NCBI RefSeq assembly: GCF_018403745.1
Contig: NZ_BOVP01000001.1
Span: 186,001-250,000 of the forward strand
Length of the DNA: 64,000 nt
Reading direction: 5' to 3'
Origin: Lactococcus formosensis
GTDB lineage: Bacteria > Bacillota > Bacilli > Lactobacillales > Streptococcaceae
The notes under the pieces were generated by a model. That model did no database searches and was not told the DNA's origin. It worked only from the letters and a program-made list of their open reading frames with translations. Position 1 is the stretch's first letter, and every line of letters starts with the position of its first letter. Shown here piece after piece: positions 20,191-34,018 of this stretch. A program made the position numbers and the translations under genes.

Positions 20191-20589
20191 CTAGCCTGTT
20201 TGCATTTCTTGCTGTTCTATGTCAGTAACTTTTTTACTTGGCTTTTCTAAAAACCTTTGCATCTTTTCTTCATCAAAACCGATTTGAAGTTGTTTTTCAT
20301 CCAACATAAGTGGAACTTTCAATAGAGTAGCATTTTCTTCTAACAGCTCCATAAAATCTTCTAACTTCAAGTCATTGAAATTAAGGTTCAAACGTGTGTA
20401 AGCCCGAGTTTCTGTTGCGATAATCTCTTCAACTCCATGTTCAGTTAAAGAAACAATTCGGAGAATTTCCTCAGTCGAAACCAGTTCTTTGAGAAGATCA
20501 ACTTCGACAAACTTGACTTTATGGGCATAGAGCCAGCTCTCTACTGCTTTCGTCTCCTGATTAGAGGAGATGGTATAAATCTTAAGCAT
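20191..20589 (-). CDS. Spx/ArsC-family regulator without the redox cysteines
   Basis: This 132-residue protein has the Spx fold pattern, including the C-terminal PLMLDEKQLQIGFDEEKM that corresponds to PIILDEKRLQVGY in Spx. The CxxC redox switch is replaced by TISSNQ, so disulfide control is impossible. Spx proteins bind the alpha subunit of RNA polymerase and redirect transcription. Lactococci carry several Spx paralogues, some without the cysteine pair. It is monocistronic with its own terminator. Its target genes are unknown. Confidence 0.8.
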   Translation of the reverse strand: MLKIYTISSNQETKAVESWLYAHKVKFVEVDLLKELVSTEEILRIVSLTEHGVEEIIATETRAYTRLNLNFNDLKLEDFMELLEENATLLKVPLMLDEKQLQIGFDEEKMQRFLEKPSKKVTDIEQQEMQTG

Positions 20590-20685
20590 GCCAACCTCCT
20601 TTCTATCACGTCCAGGTTCTCTTTCTTATTTTTATTATCCTATTTTATGAGATTGAAAACAAATGAAATGGTTTTCAGAAAAAAT

Positions 20686-20720
20686 AAAAAAGCCGAGCAT
20701 CAATATCTCGAACTTTTTTA
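20686..20720 (-). terminator. terminator of hrcA-grpE-dnaK
   Basis: An AAAAAGTTCGAG/CTCGGCTTTTTT stem with one mismatch and a T tail on the minus strand, 18 bp after dnaK. Confidence 0.75.
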
Positions 20721-20737
20721 TTTTATGAACTACGGTT

Positions 20738-22612
<1,875 letters not shown>

Positions 22613-22641
22613 TTAAGGACATTTCGGTCACTTCTTGTTTC

Positions 22642-23184
22642 TTATTGTGCAACAACGACCATTGCTGGACGAAGGATACGATCATGGATCTGATAGCCTT
22701 TTTGGAAGACTTGAACGACATGATCTGCAGGATGTTCATCATCAGCTGGAACTGTTTGTACAGCCATATGGAAGTTTGGATCAAAGGCACCGTCTGCTTT
22801 GACTTCTGTAACGCCTTCTTCTTTAAGTGCGTTAATCAAGCTCTCGCGTGTCATCTCCAAACCTTTTTTAACATCTTCTGTCAACCCTTCAACTGCAAGA
22901 GCACGCTCCAAGTTATCCAAGCTTGGCAAAATCTTTTTCGCCAAATCTTGTGAACGGTATTTCAGGATGCTTGTACGTTCTTCGTTGGCACGGCGTTGAA
23001 TATTTTGGATTTCTGCACTAATGCGGAGAAATTTATTTTCCCATTCTTCAGCCTTTGCTACAGCTGCATCAAGCTCAGAAACTTCTTCTTCGACGATATC
23101 TTCAAGTGCTTCTTCAGTAAGCTCTTCGACAACTTCTTCTTCCTGATCTTTTTTCTTCAATTCTTCTTTATTTTCTTCAGCCAT
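22642..23184 (-). CDS. grpE: nucleotide exchange factor GrpE
   Basis: This 180-residue GrpE has a long N-terminal acidic helix, the conserved core [20 protein letters not shown], and the C-terminal beta domain with [18 protein letters not shown], split here by the family pattern VVQVFQKGY and [10 protein letters not shown]. It releases ADP from DnaK. I choose ATG 23184 because AAAAGGA is correctly spaced. An in-frame ATG ten codons upstream has no ribosome-binding site. The gene sits between hrcA and dnaK. Confidence 0.94.
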   Translation of the reverse strand: MAEENKEELKKKDQEEEVVEELTEEALEDIVEEEVSELDAAVAKAEEWENKFLRISAEIQNIQRRANEERTSILKYRSQDLAKKILPSLDNLERALAVEGLTEDVKKGLEMTRESLINALKEEGVTEVKADGAFDPNFHMAVQTVPADDEHPADHVVQVFQKGYQIHDRILRPAMVVVAQ

Positions 23185-23217
23185 ATTGTTTCCTTTTCTT
23201 TTAAATAATTTCATATA

Positions 23218-24255
23218 TTAACTTATCTCGTAATGGTTACCATCAAGGTAACGGTAGTAGTCCATGAGTTTCATACTTAGGACTTTTGCAAGTAAGTCTA
23301 GTGTACTCAAGGTTTTTTGATAATCTTGTTCTACAGGACCAATGACTGTCAGCGTTCCTAAACCACGATATGGAATAGCAAACTTTTGACTTATCAACGT
23401 CAGGTTGGCAAAATAAGACATATTATCAATGACAACCGAACGCATCTCATCTGTACTTGTTAATTCTCGTATTTCTTGAGCCATACGTGTGTCGTCGCTT
23501 AAAATTTTATAAAGCTCAGAAAGATTGTCTGTTGCAAAGTCAAAGACATACTCACGTCCGCTACTTGTCAAATGCTCTGTGAATAAGTCTGCAAAGACTG
23601 ATTCAAAGAGTTCCAAGACATCGCCTGTTGTTTTAAAGTAACGCTGTACTATCTGCGGGATGTCCGTTCTCAATGCATAATGTACATCGAGAACTTTCTT
23701 ACCTACTAGGCGTTCTTTAATCAACTTTGTAAAGACTTGCAGGTCATGTTCACTCATGCTTTTTGGAAGTACAAACTGATTTGTCCTAAGTTCACCTGTC
23801 GCTAAGGTCATCACTGTCAACATCGAATGATTATCTAAAGTGACAAGTTCAAAGGACTGCAAGACTTGCTCTTTCTGGGGAACATTAAGCACGAAGGAAG
23901 TTAAGCCCGTCAATCTTGAGAGAACCTCGCTTGCTCTTTCAAATAAATCAGATAAACGATAAAACTCACCGTCAAAAGATTTCATAATCTGAAAAAGATC
24001 ATTTTGTGTAAATTCTTCCAGGCGTAATACATTTTCTACAAAGTATTTGTAACCTGAAATACTAGGAACACGTCCACTTGATGTATGTTCTTTTTGAATG
24101 AGTCCAAGATTTTCCAATGCTTTCATATCATTTCTGATTGTCGCACTCGAAGCTTTAATCTGTTCTAATAAAGCTTTAGAACCTACAGGTGTATGCTCTT
24201 TCGCGTAAAGTGAGACAATCAAATCCAAAATCTGCTGTTGCCGTTCTGTAATCAT
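23218..24255 (-). CDS. hrcA: heat-inducible transcriptional repressor HrcA
   Basis: This 345-residue repressor binds CIRCE and blocks chaperone genes. The N-terminal winged helix (MITERQQQILDLIV, then SSATIRNDMKALENLGLI) and the family C-terminal GTLTVIGPVEQDYQKT are present. ATG 24255 follows GAAAGGAG; an upstream in-frame codon would start inside the CIRCE element. It is first gene of the operon and represses itself through two CIRCE copies. Confidence 0.95.
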   Translation of the reverse strand: MITERQQQILDLIVSLYAKEHTPVGSKALLEQIKASSATIRNDMKALENLGLIQKEHTSSGRVPSISGYKYFVENVLRLEEFTQNDLFQIMKSFDGEFYRLSDLFERASEVLSRLTGLTSFVLNVPQKEQVLQSFELVTLDNHSMLTVMTLATGELRTNQFVLPKSMSEHDLQVFTKLIKERLVGKKVLDVHYALRTDIPQIVQRYFKTTGDVLELFESVFADLFTEHLTSSGREYVFDFATDNLSELYKILSDDTRMAQEIRELTSTDEMRSVVIDNMSYFANLTLISQKFAIPYRGLGTLTVIGPVEQDYQKTLSTLDLLAKVLSMKLMDYYRYLDGNHYEIS

Positions 24256-24275
24256 TTTGTCTCCTTTCTCCACCT

Positions 24276-24302
24276 TTAGCACTCAACACCCTCAAGTGCT
24301 AA
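24276..24302 (-). promoter_or_regulatory. CIRCE operator 1, one mismatch
   Basis: TTAGCACTC and AAGTGCTAA are separated by 9 bases; the second arm has one mismatch to GAGTGCTAA. It lies in the leader just downstream of the hrcA -10 box, the usual HrcA position. Confidence 0.93.
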
Positions 24303-24309
24303 CAATATT

Positions 24310-24338
24310 ATTATAACCCTTATCTCCTATCTTGTCAA
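24310..24338 (-). promoter_or_regulatory. consensus promoter of hrcA-grpE-dnaK
   Basis: TTGACA (24333-24338), 17 bases, TATAAT (24310-24315) on the minus strand: a perfect sigma-A promoter placed between two CIRCE elements. Confidence 0.93.
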
Positions 24339-24354
24339 GCAAAAAAACCAAAAA

Positions 24355-24381
24355 TTAGCACTCTTTTTTATAGAGTGCTAA
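24355..24381 (-). promoter_or_regulatory. CIRCE operator 2, perfect, also a probable terminator
   Basis: TTAGCACTC, 9 bases, GAGTGCTAA is a perfect CIRCE located 16 bp upstream of the -35 box. It is flanked by AAAAA and TTTTT, so as RNA it forms an intrinsic terminator for the membrane-protein gene that ends at 24394. Confidence 0.88.
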
Positions 24382-24393
24382 TTTTTGATCCTT

Positions 24394-24798
24394 TTAAATA
24401 AATCCCACTTCTTTTGCAATGAAACGAATGCTAAAGAGGCTAACAAGCATGACCGCTAGGGGAAATAATAGTGTTAAATTTTGCTGATGTATGAGATATT
24501 GATAACCCCAATCAATGAATACCAAGACAGCTGCTATCTCTAAAACCCACAACCCCACATTGAAAAAGCGAAGTATGAGTAAGATAAGGAGGAACACTAA
24601 GAGTATTTCTATTATATTCTGCCATTGGGCTACGGGAGCCAGAGTTTTATTGATAAAACCTGTTACTGTACGGCTTGTATTTTGAAAAACAGTCGTAAAA
24701 GTATTGGGTGATGCTAAAAGTCGCTGTGTAGTAATCATCAAAGTGTAGAGAAACAAGGCAATATTAGCATATAAAATCAAGTAAGCTTTATTCAACAT
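24394..24798 (-). CDS. small membrane protein, unknown function
   Basis: I do not recognise this 134-residue protein. It has four likely membrane spans (about 5-22, 62-80, 82-98 and 108-125) and a polar loop of about 35 residues after the first span. An AAAAGGAG ribosome-binding site precedes the ATG at 24798. It lies between the chaperone operon and the carboxypeptidase gene and has no close operon partner; the next stop upstream is only about 33 bp away, so it may be the last gene of the unit that begins at 26305. Confidence 0.7.
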   Translation of the reverse strand: MLNKAYLILYANIALFLYTLMITTQRLLASPNTFTTVFQNTSRTVTGFINKTLAPVAQWQNIIEILLVFLLILLILRFFNVGLWVLEIAAVLVFIDWGYQYLIHQQNLTLLFPLAVMLVSLFSIRFIAKEVGFI

Positions 24799-24831
24799 TT
24801 GTGTGTGACTCCTTTTAAGTCCCTTTATTTT

Positions 24832-25617
24832 TTACTGGGGTAATAACTTCAAGTATTCTTCGAGGGTAAGGTTATGTTTCGCCATATACTTGGCATTATC
24901 CACACCTACATAGCGAAAATGCCAATCCTCATAATCGACACCGGTGGATGATTTTCCACCTTCTGGGAAACGAAGTACAAAACCATATTCGGGCGCGATT
25001 TTCTTCACTTGTGCAACTATGTCTTCAGGACTTTGATTTAAAGCGTCCACTGTCGACATATCCACAGCTAACCCTGTTTGGTGTTCTGAGCTACCCGCGG
25101 GCTGTGAATAAGTTTTAACATTAGTTTCAGCTTCTTCACGAGATATGGGTTGCCCAGTGTTATTCACTGATCCTGCAGCTCCAATCATTTCATTTTCCAC
25201 ATAAGTGTTAAAAAGTTGCTCTTGATAAGCTACAGAGCGATACGCTGAAATCAAGTGTTCTGAGGGATCAATAGCTTGCGCTGCTGCCAAAAATTTAACA
25301 AGAGCATCTGCAATACGTTGATCAACCTGTACACTGCCAACAGTCGTAAGTTCTGGGGAGAGTTCCTCTTTTGGATTTTCCCTATTTACTAGAACCAAAT
25401 TCCAGTCAGAACGATGAGCCTTAGGTAAATCGGTGGTTTTACTTTCAGCTGTCGAACTTGAAGATGAAGTCTGGCTTGATTCAGCTGTTTGCTTCGTCCC
25501 TTGTGGTTTAAGCTTACTCACAGCAAATACACATAGTCCAATGAGAGCCATGAGAATGATAAAACTTCCAATGACTCTTCCTTTTTTTAGTTTTCTTTTT
25601 TTAGTTCTTCTTTGCAT
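24832..25617 (-). CDS. D,D/L,D-carboxypeptidase of the VanY/LdcB family
   Basis: This 261-residue protein is anchored by one N-terminal span (residues 17-35), followed by a Ser/Thr-rich linker and a VanY catalytic domain. Zinc-site motifs SSEHQTGLAVDMS and EDWHFRYVG are visible, with the substrate motif SAYRS. Such enzymes trim the terminal residue of peptidoglycan stem peptides outside the membrane. DD versus LD specificity cannot be told. The start overlaps the end of the histidine phosphatase gene by 17 bp. Confidence 0.88.
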   Translation of the reverse strand: MQRRTKKRKLKKGRVIGSFIILMALIGLCVFAVSKLKPQGTKQTAESSQTSSSSSTAESKTTDLPKAHRSDWNLVLVNRENPKEELSPELTTVGSVQVDQRIADALVKFLAAAQAIDPSEHLISAYRSVAYQEQLFNTYVENEMIGAAGSVNNTGQPISREEAETNVKTYSQPAGSSEHQTGLAVDMSTVDALNQSPEDIVAQVKKIAPEYGFVLRFPEGGKSSTGVDYEDWHFRYVGVDNAKYMAKHNLTLEEYLKLLPQ

Positions 25618-26305
25618 GTTCTACAATCTCTGCTCCAAGTTTACGATACTCCATTGACCCGATATCTCCCACTTCAAAATTGCCATTTTCAAAAGTAAGA
25701 TGTGTCACGGAACCATTATCCAAATTATGAGGGCGTTCTTTATCTGGTTGAAGCATCTTGATATAGCTTGCGATAGTCATACCATGACTGACTATGACGA
25801 TATTCTTAGCTCCAGCAGCTTCTGCTTCAGTGGCCATATCAGAAAAGCCATTCATAATGCGGCCAGAGAGCTCTTCCCATGTCTCTGCCCATCCAGCTGT
25901 ATCTACTTCATAGATTGCACGCGCCAGTTCTTCATCTGAAGGAAATTTCCCTGACTCTTGCATACCTTTTTCAGCAAATATAATAGGAAGAACGCCATCA
26001 AAAAGTTCTCCATCATAGCCCCCATCAAAAGAACCAAAGCACCATTCCCGAATACGTTTATCCATCTTATAAGGAATATCCTTATTCTCAGAGTATTCCA
26101 AGATAAAGCCCATCGTTTGTATCGTTCTCCCAGAGTCAGAAGAATATGCACGATCAAACTTCAAACCTTTGGATTTGAAACCCAGTCCCAACTCCATAGC
26201 GCCGCGCTCACCTTCTGCAGTGAGGGGCGTATCCGACCAACCTTGGGCTCTACCGATTGTATTAAACATTGTTTTTCCGTGTCTTACCAAATAAATCTCA
26301 ACCAT
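25601..26305 (-). CDS. histidine phosphatase (phosphoglycerate mutase-like) protein
   Basis: This 234-residue protein begins VEIYLVRHGKTMFNT, the RHG phosphohistidine motif of branch 1 of the histidine phosphatase superfamily. A second catalytic His lies in IVIVSHGMTIASY. It is too divergent from glycolytic GpmA to be called a phosphoglycerate mutase; a phosphatase acting on small metabolites is more likely. It overlaps the VanY-like gene. Confidence 0.85.
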   Translation of the reverse strand: MVEIYLVRHGKTMFNTIGRAQGWSDTPLTAEGERGAMELGLGFKSKGLKFDRAYSSDSGRTIQTMGFILEYSENKDIPYKMDKRIREWCFGSFDGGYDGELFDGVLPIIFAEKGMQESGKFPSDEELARAIYEVDTAGWAETWEELSGRIMNGFSDMATEAEAAGAKNIVIVSHGMTIASYIKMLQPDKERPHNLDNGSVTHLTFENGNFEVGDIGSMEYRKLGAEIVEHAKKN

Positions 26306-26371
26306 GAACTCACCTTGTCTTCTATTATATATATCCTTAATTATACTTTATTTCAAAGCAATTGAACAGAG

Positions 26372-26402
26372 AAAAAAACCTCTTCCTACGGAAGAGATTT
26401 TC
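26372..26402 (-). terminator. terminator of the L-2-hydroxyacid dehydrogenase gene
   Basis: AAAATCTCTTCC, loop GTA, GGAAGAGGTTTT followed by T on the minus strand. Confidence 0.85.
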
Positions 26403-26418
26403 TATCTATGTAGTATTC

Positions 26419-27336
26419 TTAGCTAAATTTTTTAATCTTCTCTTGAATCTCACGTGCTGAGTCTTTCAACTTATCAGCTTCTTCTTTGGTGATACTATCA
26501 ATAAATCCTGGGTAAGCTTGTGCTCCATCACGCCCAACAAGTGCTGGCGTTGACAAATACGCATCCAATTCAGCATCGTAGTGTGAGCAGACTACAGCTG
26601 CTTTAGCATCAGATAAAATGAGATTCATCAGACTCACTGAAGCTGCAGCAATAGCGAAGTTCGTATAGCCTTTTCCTTCATAAACAATGAAGCCGCCATG
26701 ACGTGCTGAATTTTCAATTTTTTCAAGGTCAAAATTGTTTGTTGCTGCAGTTTTTTCAAAGGGTACACCGCCAATGTTTACTGTTGACCATGCTGCAAAT
26801 TGTGAATCCCCATGCTCACCGAGCATATAACCATTCACACTTCTCGCATCTACGCCAGCTTCTTCAGCAATATAGCGGTGTAAACGTGCAGAGTCCAGAT
26901 ATGTTCCTGTTCCAAAAACTTGGTTTTTTGGTAAGTTAAGAGCTTGTGAATAAAGCTGTGCAATCACGTCGTTAGGGTTAGTTACGATTAAGAAAACACC
27001 ATTAAAGCCTGAAGCATTGATTTCATCTGCAACTGCTTTAACCATGGGTGTATTAATTTTCAACTCTTGGAAACGATCTTGAGCATCGAGAGCTTTGATG
27101 TGACCCAAGGCAGAAATAACGACTTCTGCATCAGAGAGATCTGGATAATCACCGACTGTAATCTTAGTATGACTGTTGAGTAGACTAGCTGCATCAAGCA
27201 TATCAAAAGCTTCAGCTTTAGACTTGGCAGTATTTTTATCAATAAGGACTAATTCATCAACATAGCCTGCTTGAACAATCATTTGAGCGATCATTGCTCC
27301 GACATTCCCTAACCCAATTATACCTACTTTACGCAT
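26419..27336 (-). CDS. L-lactate / L-2-hydroxyisocaproate dehydrogenase family protein
   Basis: This 305-residue NAD-dependent enzyme has the Rossmann motif GIIGLGNVGAMIAQ, substrate Arg region DSARLHRYIAEEAG and catalytic His in LGEHGDSQFAAWS. It belongs to the LDH/HicDH group, which reduces pyruvate or branched 2-oxo acids. The glycolytic ldh of lactococci sits in the las operon with pfk and pyk, so this monocistronic copy is a paralogue. The start at 27336 follows AAAGGAGA; a 16-codon upstream extension has no support. Confidence 0.87.
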   Translation of the reverse strand: MRKVGIIGLGNVGAMIAQMIVQAGYVDELVLIDKNTAKSKAEAFDMLDAASLLNSHTKITVGDYPDLSDAEVVISALGHIKALDAQDRFQELKINTPMVKAVADEINASGFNGVFLIVTNPNDVIAQLYSQALNLPKNQVFGTGTYLDSARLHRYIAEEAGVDARSVNGYMLGEHGDSQFAAWSTVNIGGVPFEKTAATNNFDLEKIENSARHGGFIVYEGKGYTNFAIAAASVSLMNLILSDAKAAVVCSHYDAELDAYLSTPALVGRDGAQAYPGFIDSITKEEADKLKDSAREIQEKIKKFS

Positions 27337-27390
27337 CTGAATCTCCTTTAAATTATAGAGGGTTCTCCTCATTGTTTGTTTCATTGTATC

Positions 27391-27420
27391 AAAAAAAATC
27401 CCTTTTTTCAGAGATTTTTT
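27391..27420 (-). terminator. terminator of the LPQTG-protein gene
   Basis: AAAAAATC and GGATTTTTT form a weak A/U-rich stem with T-rich tail just after the stop codon at 27424. Confidence 0.6.
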
Positions 27421-27423
27421 CTT

Positions 27424-28212
27424 TTATTTACCCAAGAACTGTTTTAGCCAACTTGCTTTTTTTAGGATTCCTAAAAGTAATACAGATGTTCCAACTCCTG
27501 TTACTACACCTCCCGTCCCAGCTGCATGCACAGCTATAGTATGTTTACGCTCTTCGGCCTCTTTATCAGCATTTACTGCTGAATTAGTAGAAAAATACTG
27601 TGGTGTCCATGAAACATTAGTTTCTATCCCTGTCTGCGGAAGGCGAAGAACTTCCTCTTGAGTAGAAGTTTTAACTACTGTATCTTTAGCCTCTGTCGTG
27701 GCAGTTTCTGTTTCCACCTTTTTATCATGGCTATTTGTTTTCCGATTATTTGTATCCTGAGATTTTGCTGAAGTCTCTTCTGTTTCTGGTGTTGGGAGTG
27801 ACACTGTAGGAAGGCTAATATCCGGCTGCTCTGGTATTATTGGTGGTGCTGTAGGGATAATAGGAACGGGTTCGCCCACAGTTACCAAGGGAAGAGTATT
27901 GTCTGGCTTAATTGGCACTGTCGGCGTAATAGGAACAGGCTCGCCTATCGTTACTGGCGGAAGTGTGATATCTGGTTTTTCTGGCACAAGCGGAGGCATC
28001 GTTGGCGTAATGGGCTGTGGATTTTCAGGCGTTGTTGGTACTACATCTGTATTTGATCCTTCAGTTATAGAACTCCCAATATTATTATCCTGCAGCATCT
28101 GAGATTGCACACGTGCCACTGAAGCAGAATATACTTTACTCGGATTAGGAATGATGATTTGCCCTAATAATATCATGGTTGCTAAGAGCATGCAATATCT
28201 TTTCTTTCTCAT
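27424..28212 (-). CDS. secreted proline-rich protein with LPQTG motif and C-terminal hydrophobic segment
   Basis: This 262-residue protein has a signal peptide (about 28 residues ending SKVYSA). Then comes a low-complexity Pro/Thr/Val region (about 55-145) with imperfect repeats of the type GEPVPITPT-P-KPD. A Thr/Lys/Glu stretch, LPQTG near residue 190, and a C-terminal hydrophobic segment ending KKASWLKQFLGK follow. LPQTG is about 40 residues before the hydrophobic segment, much farther than in ordinary sortase substrates. Start at 28212 after GAGGAGG. Possible cell-wall or membrane-tethered stalk; function unknown. Confidence 0.7.
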   Translation of the reverse strand: MRKKRYCMLLATMILLGQIIIPNPSKVYSASVARVQSQMLQDNNIGSSITEGSNTDVVPTTPENPQPITPTMPPLVPEKPDITLPPVTIGEPVPITPTVPIKPDNTLPLVTVGEPVPIIPTAPPIIPEQPDISLPTVSLPTPETEETSAKSQDTNNRKTNSHDKKVETETATTEAKDTVVKTSTQEEVLRLPQTGIETNVSWTPQYFSTNSAVNADKEAEERKHTIAVHAAGTGGVVTGVGTSVLLLGILKKASWLKQFLGK

Positions 28213-28241
28213 TATCTTTTCCTCCTCTCTCATTATTTTTG

Positions 28242-28913
28242 TTAAACACCCTTTTCAAACTCCTGCTGATTTGCAATCGCTTTTTGCGCTCGAAGGGTGC
28301 TTGGTTCAGCAAGCAAGCTCTGCTCCACACGAGCATTTTTTATCTCTAACTCCAACAGCTTAACTGCTTCATATAAAGTTCGAGCATCCTCTACACTTAA
28401 AGCTTCAATAATATACCCCAAGCTCTTGGCGTTCAGATACTTTTCAGGAACATCAGTACTTGTTAATGTCTCACATGCTAACGCCTCTTTTAAGCTTTCA
28501 ATCAATAATTGCCTTTTTTCATTGTATTTAGGGAAAAGTTGCTTAACTAAAGCTTTTCGACCGATAGGAAGAGTATTACTTCCGAATATTTTTTTAAAAA
28601 TATCATTTAAGAAAATCCCAAGTGCACACAATGCAAAGCTTAGCATGAATGTGATTAAAAACGTCTCTAAAACCGAACGTCCTAACTGTTCATGCCCCTG
28701 TACAAATGAGAAATCATTTATAATATAAAAAGCCAAGATAAGGACAGGGAAGCTAAAAGACAATAATGCCGAGCGATGATTAATTTTGTTCTGAATTTCT
28801 TGATGAAATTCAATGTTTATAACTTCAAGCTGATGGAGCTTTTCTTCGATTGTTTCGATTGTTTCCATCAATTCTTGACAATGATCCAGCGCCACACTCT
28901 CCTCCTTTCCCAT
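28242..28913 (-). CDS. membrane protein with coiled-coil ends, unknown function
   Basis: I do not recognise this 223-residue protein. An N-terminal helix (residues 5-45, rich in Glu and His) looks coiled-coil. Two membrane spans (about 50-70 and 85-110) follow, then a soluble alpha-helical C-terminal half. ATG 28913 follows AAAGGAAA. The secreted LPQTG protein starts 29 bp after its stop, so the two probably form one transcript and may work together at the cell surface (inference). Confidence 0.65.
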   Translation of the reverse strand: MGKEESVALDHCQELMETIETIEEKLHQLEVINIEFHQEIQNKINHRSALLSFSFPVLILAFYIINDFSFVQGHEQLGRSVLETFLITFMLSFALCALGIFLNDIFKKIFGSNTLPIGRKALVKQLFPKYNEKRQLLIESLKEALACETLTSTDVPEKYLNAKSLGYIIEALSVEDARTLYEAVKLLELEIKNARVEQSLLAEPSTLRAQKAIANQQEFEKGV

Positions 28914-29063
28914 AGTTTCCTTTCTCTCTATCATTAGATTTCCAAAACATTCCAATTTTCTATCTCATGTAACCTTTTGTACACCAAAAAGTAAAAAAAG
29001 ACTTATTGTTTACATTTTAACATTTTAATTTGCTGTTTTTTGTTACATTTATGTTAAATAAAC

Positions 29064-29091
29064 AAAAAAAAACATCCAAAGGATGTTTTTT
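29064..29091 (-). terminator. terminator of the atp operon
   Basis: AACATCC, loop AAA or TTT, GGATGTT with poly-T on the minus strand, directly after atpC. Confidence 0.85.
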
Positions 29092-29097
29092 GATTTA

Positions 29098-29523
29098 TTA
29101 ATTATGTTTCGATACATTCAATCGGTTAATCGCACGATGAAGCGCAACTTCTGCACGTTTAGCTTCATCAGTCCTATGGGCTGCTTTAGCTTCTTCAAGC
29201 TCTTTTTCAGCTCGAAGTTTTGCACGTTCCGCACGTGGAACATCGATATCACGATTACGCTCAGCAGAATCTGCAATCACTGTAATCATGCTATCTTTTA
29301 CTTCGATGATACCGCCATTGACAGCAATATAATCAACGTGCTTCACATCATCAGGACGGCGCACTTTAAGTTCACTAATTTGTAAACCAGCAATTGTAGA
29401 AATCATGTTGGGTAAAATCCCCATGTCCCCACCAATCGTATGCGCAAGAATGTAGGTTGCATGGTGATCATAAATAACACCCGCAGGAGTGATGACTTGA
29501 ATAGCCATGACATTTTCACTCAT
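29098..29523 (-). CDS. atpC: ATP synthase epsilon subunit
   Basis: This 141-residue F1 epsilon subunit has the N-terminal beta-sandwich ([25 protein letters not shown]) and the two-helix C-terminal domain ([17 protein letters not shown]). It regulates rotation by contact with beta and gamma. It is last in the operon, 17 bp after atpD, and precedes the operon terminator. Confidence 0.95.
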   Translation of the reverse strand: MSENVMAIQVITPAGVIYDHHATYILAHTIGGDMGILPNMISTIAGLQISELKVRRPDDVKHVDYIAVNGGIIEVKDSMITVIADSAERNRDIDVPRAERAKLRAEKELEEAKAAHRTDEAKRAEVALHRAINRLNVSKHN

Positions 29524-29540
29524 TTCAGCAACCTCCTATC

Positions 29541-30980
<1,440 letters not shown>

Positions 30981-31009
30981 TTAATTCTTTAAGAAAGGTT
31001 ACCGTGTGT

Positions 31010-31891
31010 TTAAAGCGCTGAGGCTCCTGCAACAATTTCTGTAATTTCTTGTGTAATTGCTGCTTGACGCGCACGGTTATATTGTATTGTCAGATCGTTA
31101 ATCACTGTCTTAGCATTATCTGTAGCTGTACGCATTGCCGACATACCTGCAGCATGTTCAGCTGTTTTAGCGTCAACAATCGCACCGTAAATCATGCTTT
31201 CGGCATACTGAGGTAAAAGCTGATCTAAAATAGCTTCACGGCTTGGTTCCAGTTCGAAACTCACCAATGATACTGGTGTTTCTTCTTCTGGTTCCTCTGA
31301 TTCATCAAAAGTAATCGGAAGCATTTTTTGCATGCGAGCTTCACTTGTCAATGAATTGATATGGTGATTGTAGCAAACATAGAGCTGATCAAATTCTTCA
31401 TTTTGATAGCGAGATACAGCCTGACGTACAATTTCACGAACTTCTTCAAAACTTGGTTGGTCAGTCAAACCACGTAATTCATAAGATAATTCTACATTAC
31501 GTGAGCGGAAAAAATCAGCTCCTGTTCCACCTAGGGCAAGAATACAATATTCATCTGGCCCTTGGTGTTTTTCACGTAATTTATTCATGACTGACTTCAA
31601 GATATTGGAGTTGTAACCTCCCACAAGGCCACGATCCGAAGTGATAACTAAATATCCTGTTTTCTTAACTGGACGTTTTGTCATCATTGGATTTTTAGAG
31701 GGGCCACGATCTGCAGCAACCAAGTCGGTTGTCACTTGACGCACCTTATCTGCATAAACCTGATAAGTTTTCGCAATCTTTTCTGATTTTTGCAATTTCG
31801 CTGCGGATACCATTTGCATGGCGCCAGTGATATGACTTGTTTTTTCTGTTGAAGCAATTTTTGATTTAATTTCGCTAAGTGAAGCGCCCAT
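31010..31891 (-). CDS. atpG: ATP synthase gamma subunit
   Basis: This 293-residue rotor shaft begins [18 protein letters not shown] and ends in the conserved [15 protein letters not shown] coiled-coil helix. The middle has [12 protein letters not shown]. It lies between atpA and atpD and connects the F1 hexamer to the c-ring. No anomalies. Confidence 0.96.
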   Translation of the reverse strand: MGASLSEIKSKIASTEKTSHITGAMQMVSAAKLQKSEKIAKTYQVYADKVRQVTTDLVAADRGPSKNPMMTKRPVKKTGYLVITSDRGLVGGYNSNILKSVMNKLREKHQGPDEYCILALGGTGADFFRSRNVELSYELRGLTDQPSFEEVREIVRQAVSRYQNEEFDQLYVCYNHHINSLTSEARMQKMLPITFDESEEPEEETPVSLVSFELEPSREAILDQLLPQYAESMIYGAIVDAKTAEHAAGMSAMRTATDNAKTVINDLTIQYNRARQAAITQEITEIVAGASAL

Positions 31892-31902
31892 AATGAACCT
31901 CC

Positions 31903-33441
<1,539 letters not shown>

Positions 33442-33476
33442 TTAAATGGCTGAGAATTATTTCTCAAAGGAGATTC

Positions 33477-34004
33477 TTAGAGAATCTCTTTGGCAATTTT
33501 TGCCAATTGTGATTTGACAGAAGCATCAATGATTTTTCCACGTGAATTTACAATAAATCCACCGACAATCTTTTCATCTACTGTGTTCACGATTGTTACT
33601 TCGTTCAAATCAAATTTTGATTTAGCGAGAGCAACAAATTTTTCGATTTGTGTTTCGGTTAATTTCACGCTTGAAATGACCTCTACGTCAGCAATCCTAA
33701 ACATATCGTCTGCCGTATTTTTAATTTCAGCAAGAATTTCTGATAAATCAGCTAATCGTCCGTTTGCACGAACAGTATCAAGGAAATTTTTCATCAGTGG
33801 TGATGAATTTTCTTTGATACTGTCAATAACTTCAGATTTTGCTGTTGTAGAGTATACTTCTGTTCCGAAGAAAGAAGCAAGATCATCTTCTTTAAAAAGT
33901 TGTGTCAGTTCGTTAACCTCAGAAAGAATAACTTCCAATTGAGATTGTTCTTCTGCAACTTCAAGCAAGGCTTTACTGTATTTTTGAGAATTGACTGTTG
34001 TCAT
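33477..34004 (-). CDS. atpH: ATP synthase delta subunit
   Basis: This 175-residue peripheral-stalk subunit has an alpha-helical N-terminal domain and the C-terminal [22 protein letters not shown] signature region (conserved core [15 protein letters not shown]). It attaches the stalk to the top of F1. Normal length and position. Confidence 0.94.
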   Translation of the reverse strand: MTTVNSQKYSKALLEVAEEQSQLEVILSEVNELTQLFKEDDLASFFGTEVYSTTAKSEVIDSIKENSSPLMKNFLDTVRANGRLADLSEILAEIKNTADDMFRIADVEVISSVKLTETQIEKFVALAKSKFDLNEVTIVNTVDEKIVGGFIVNSRGKIIDASVKSQLAKIAKEIL

Positions 34005-34018
34005 TTACAACCAACCTC

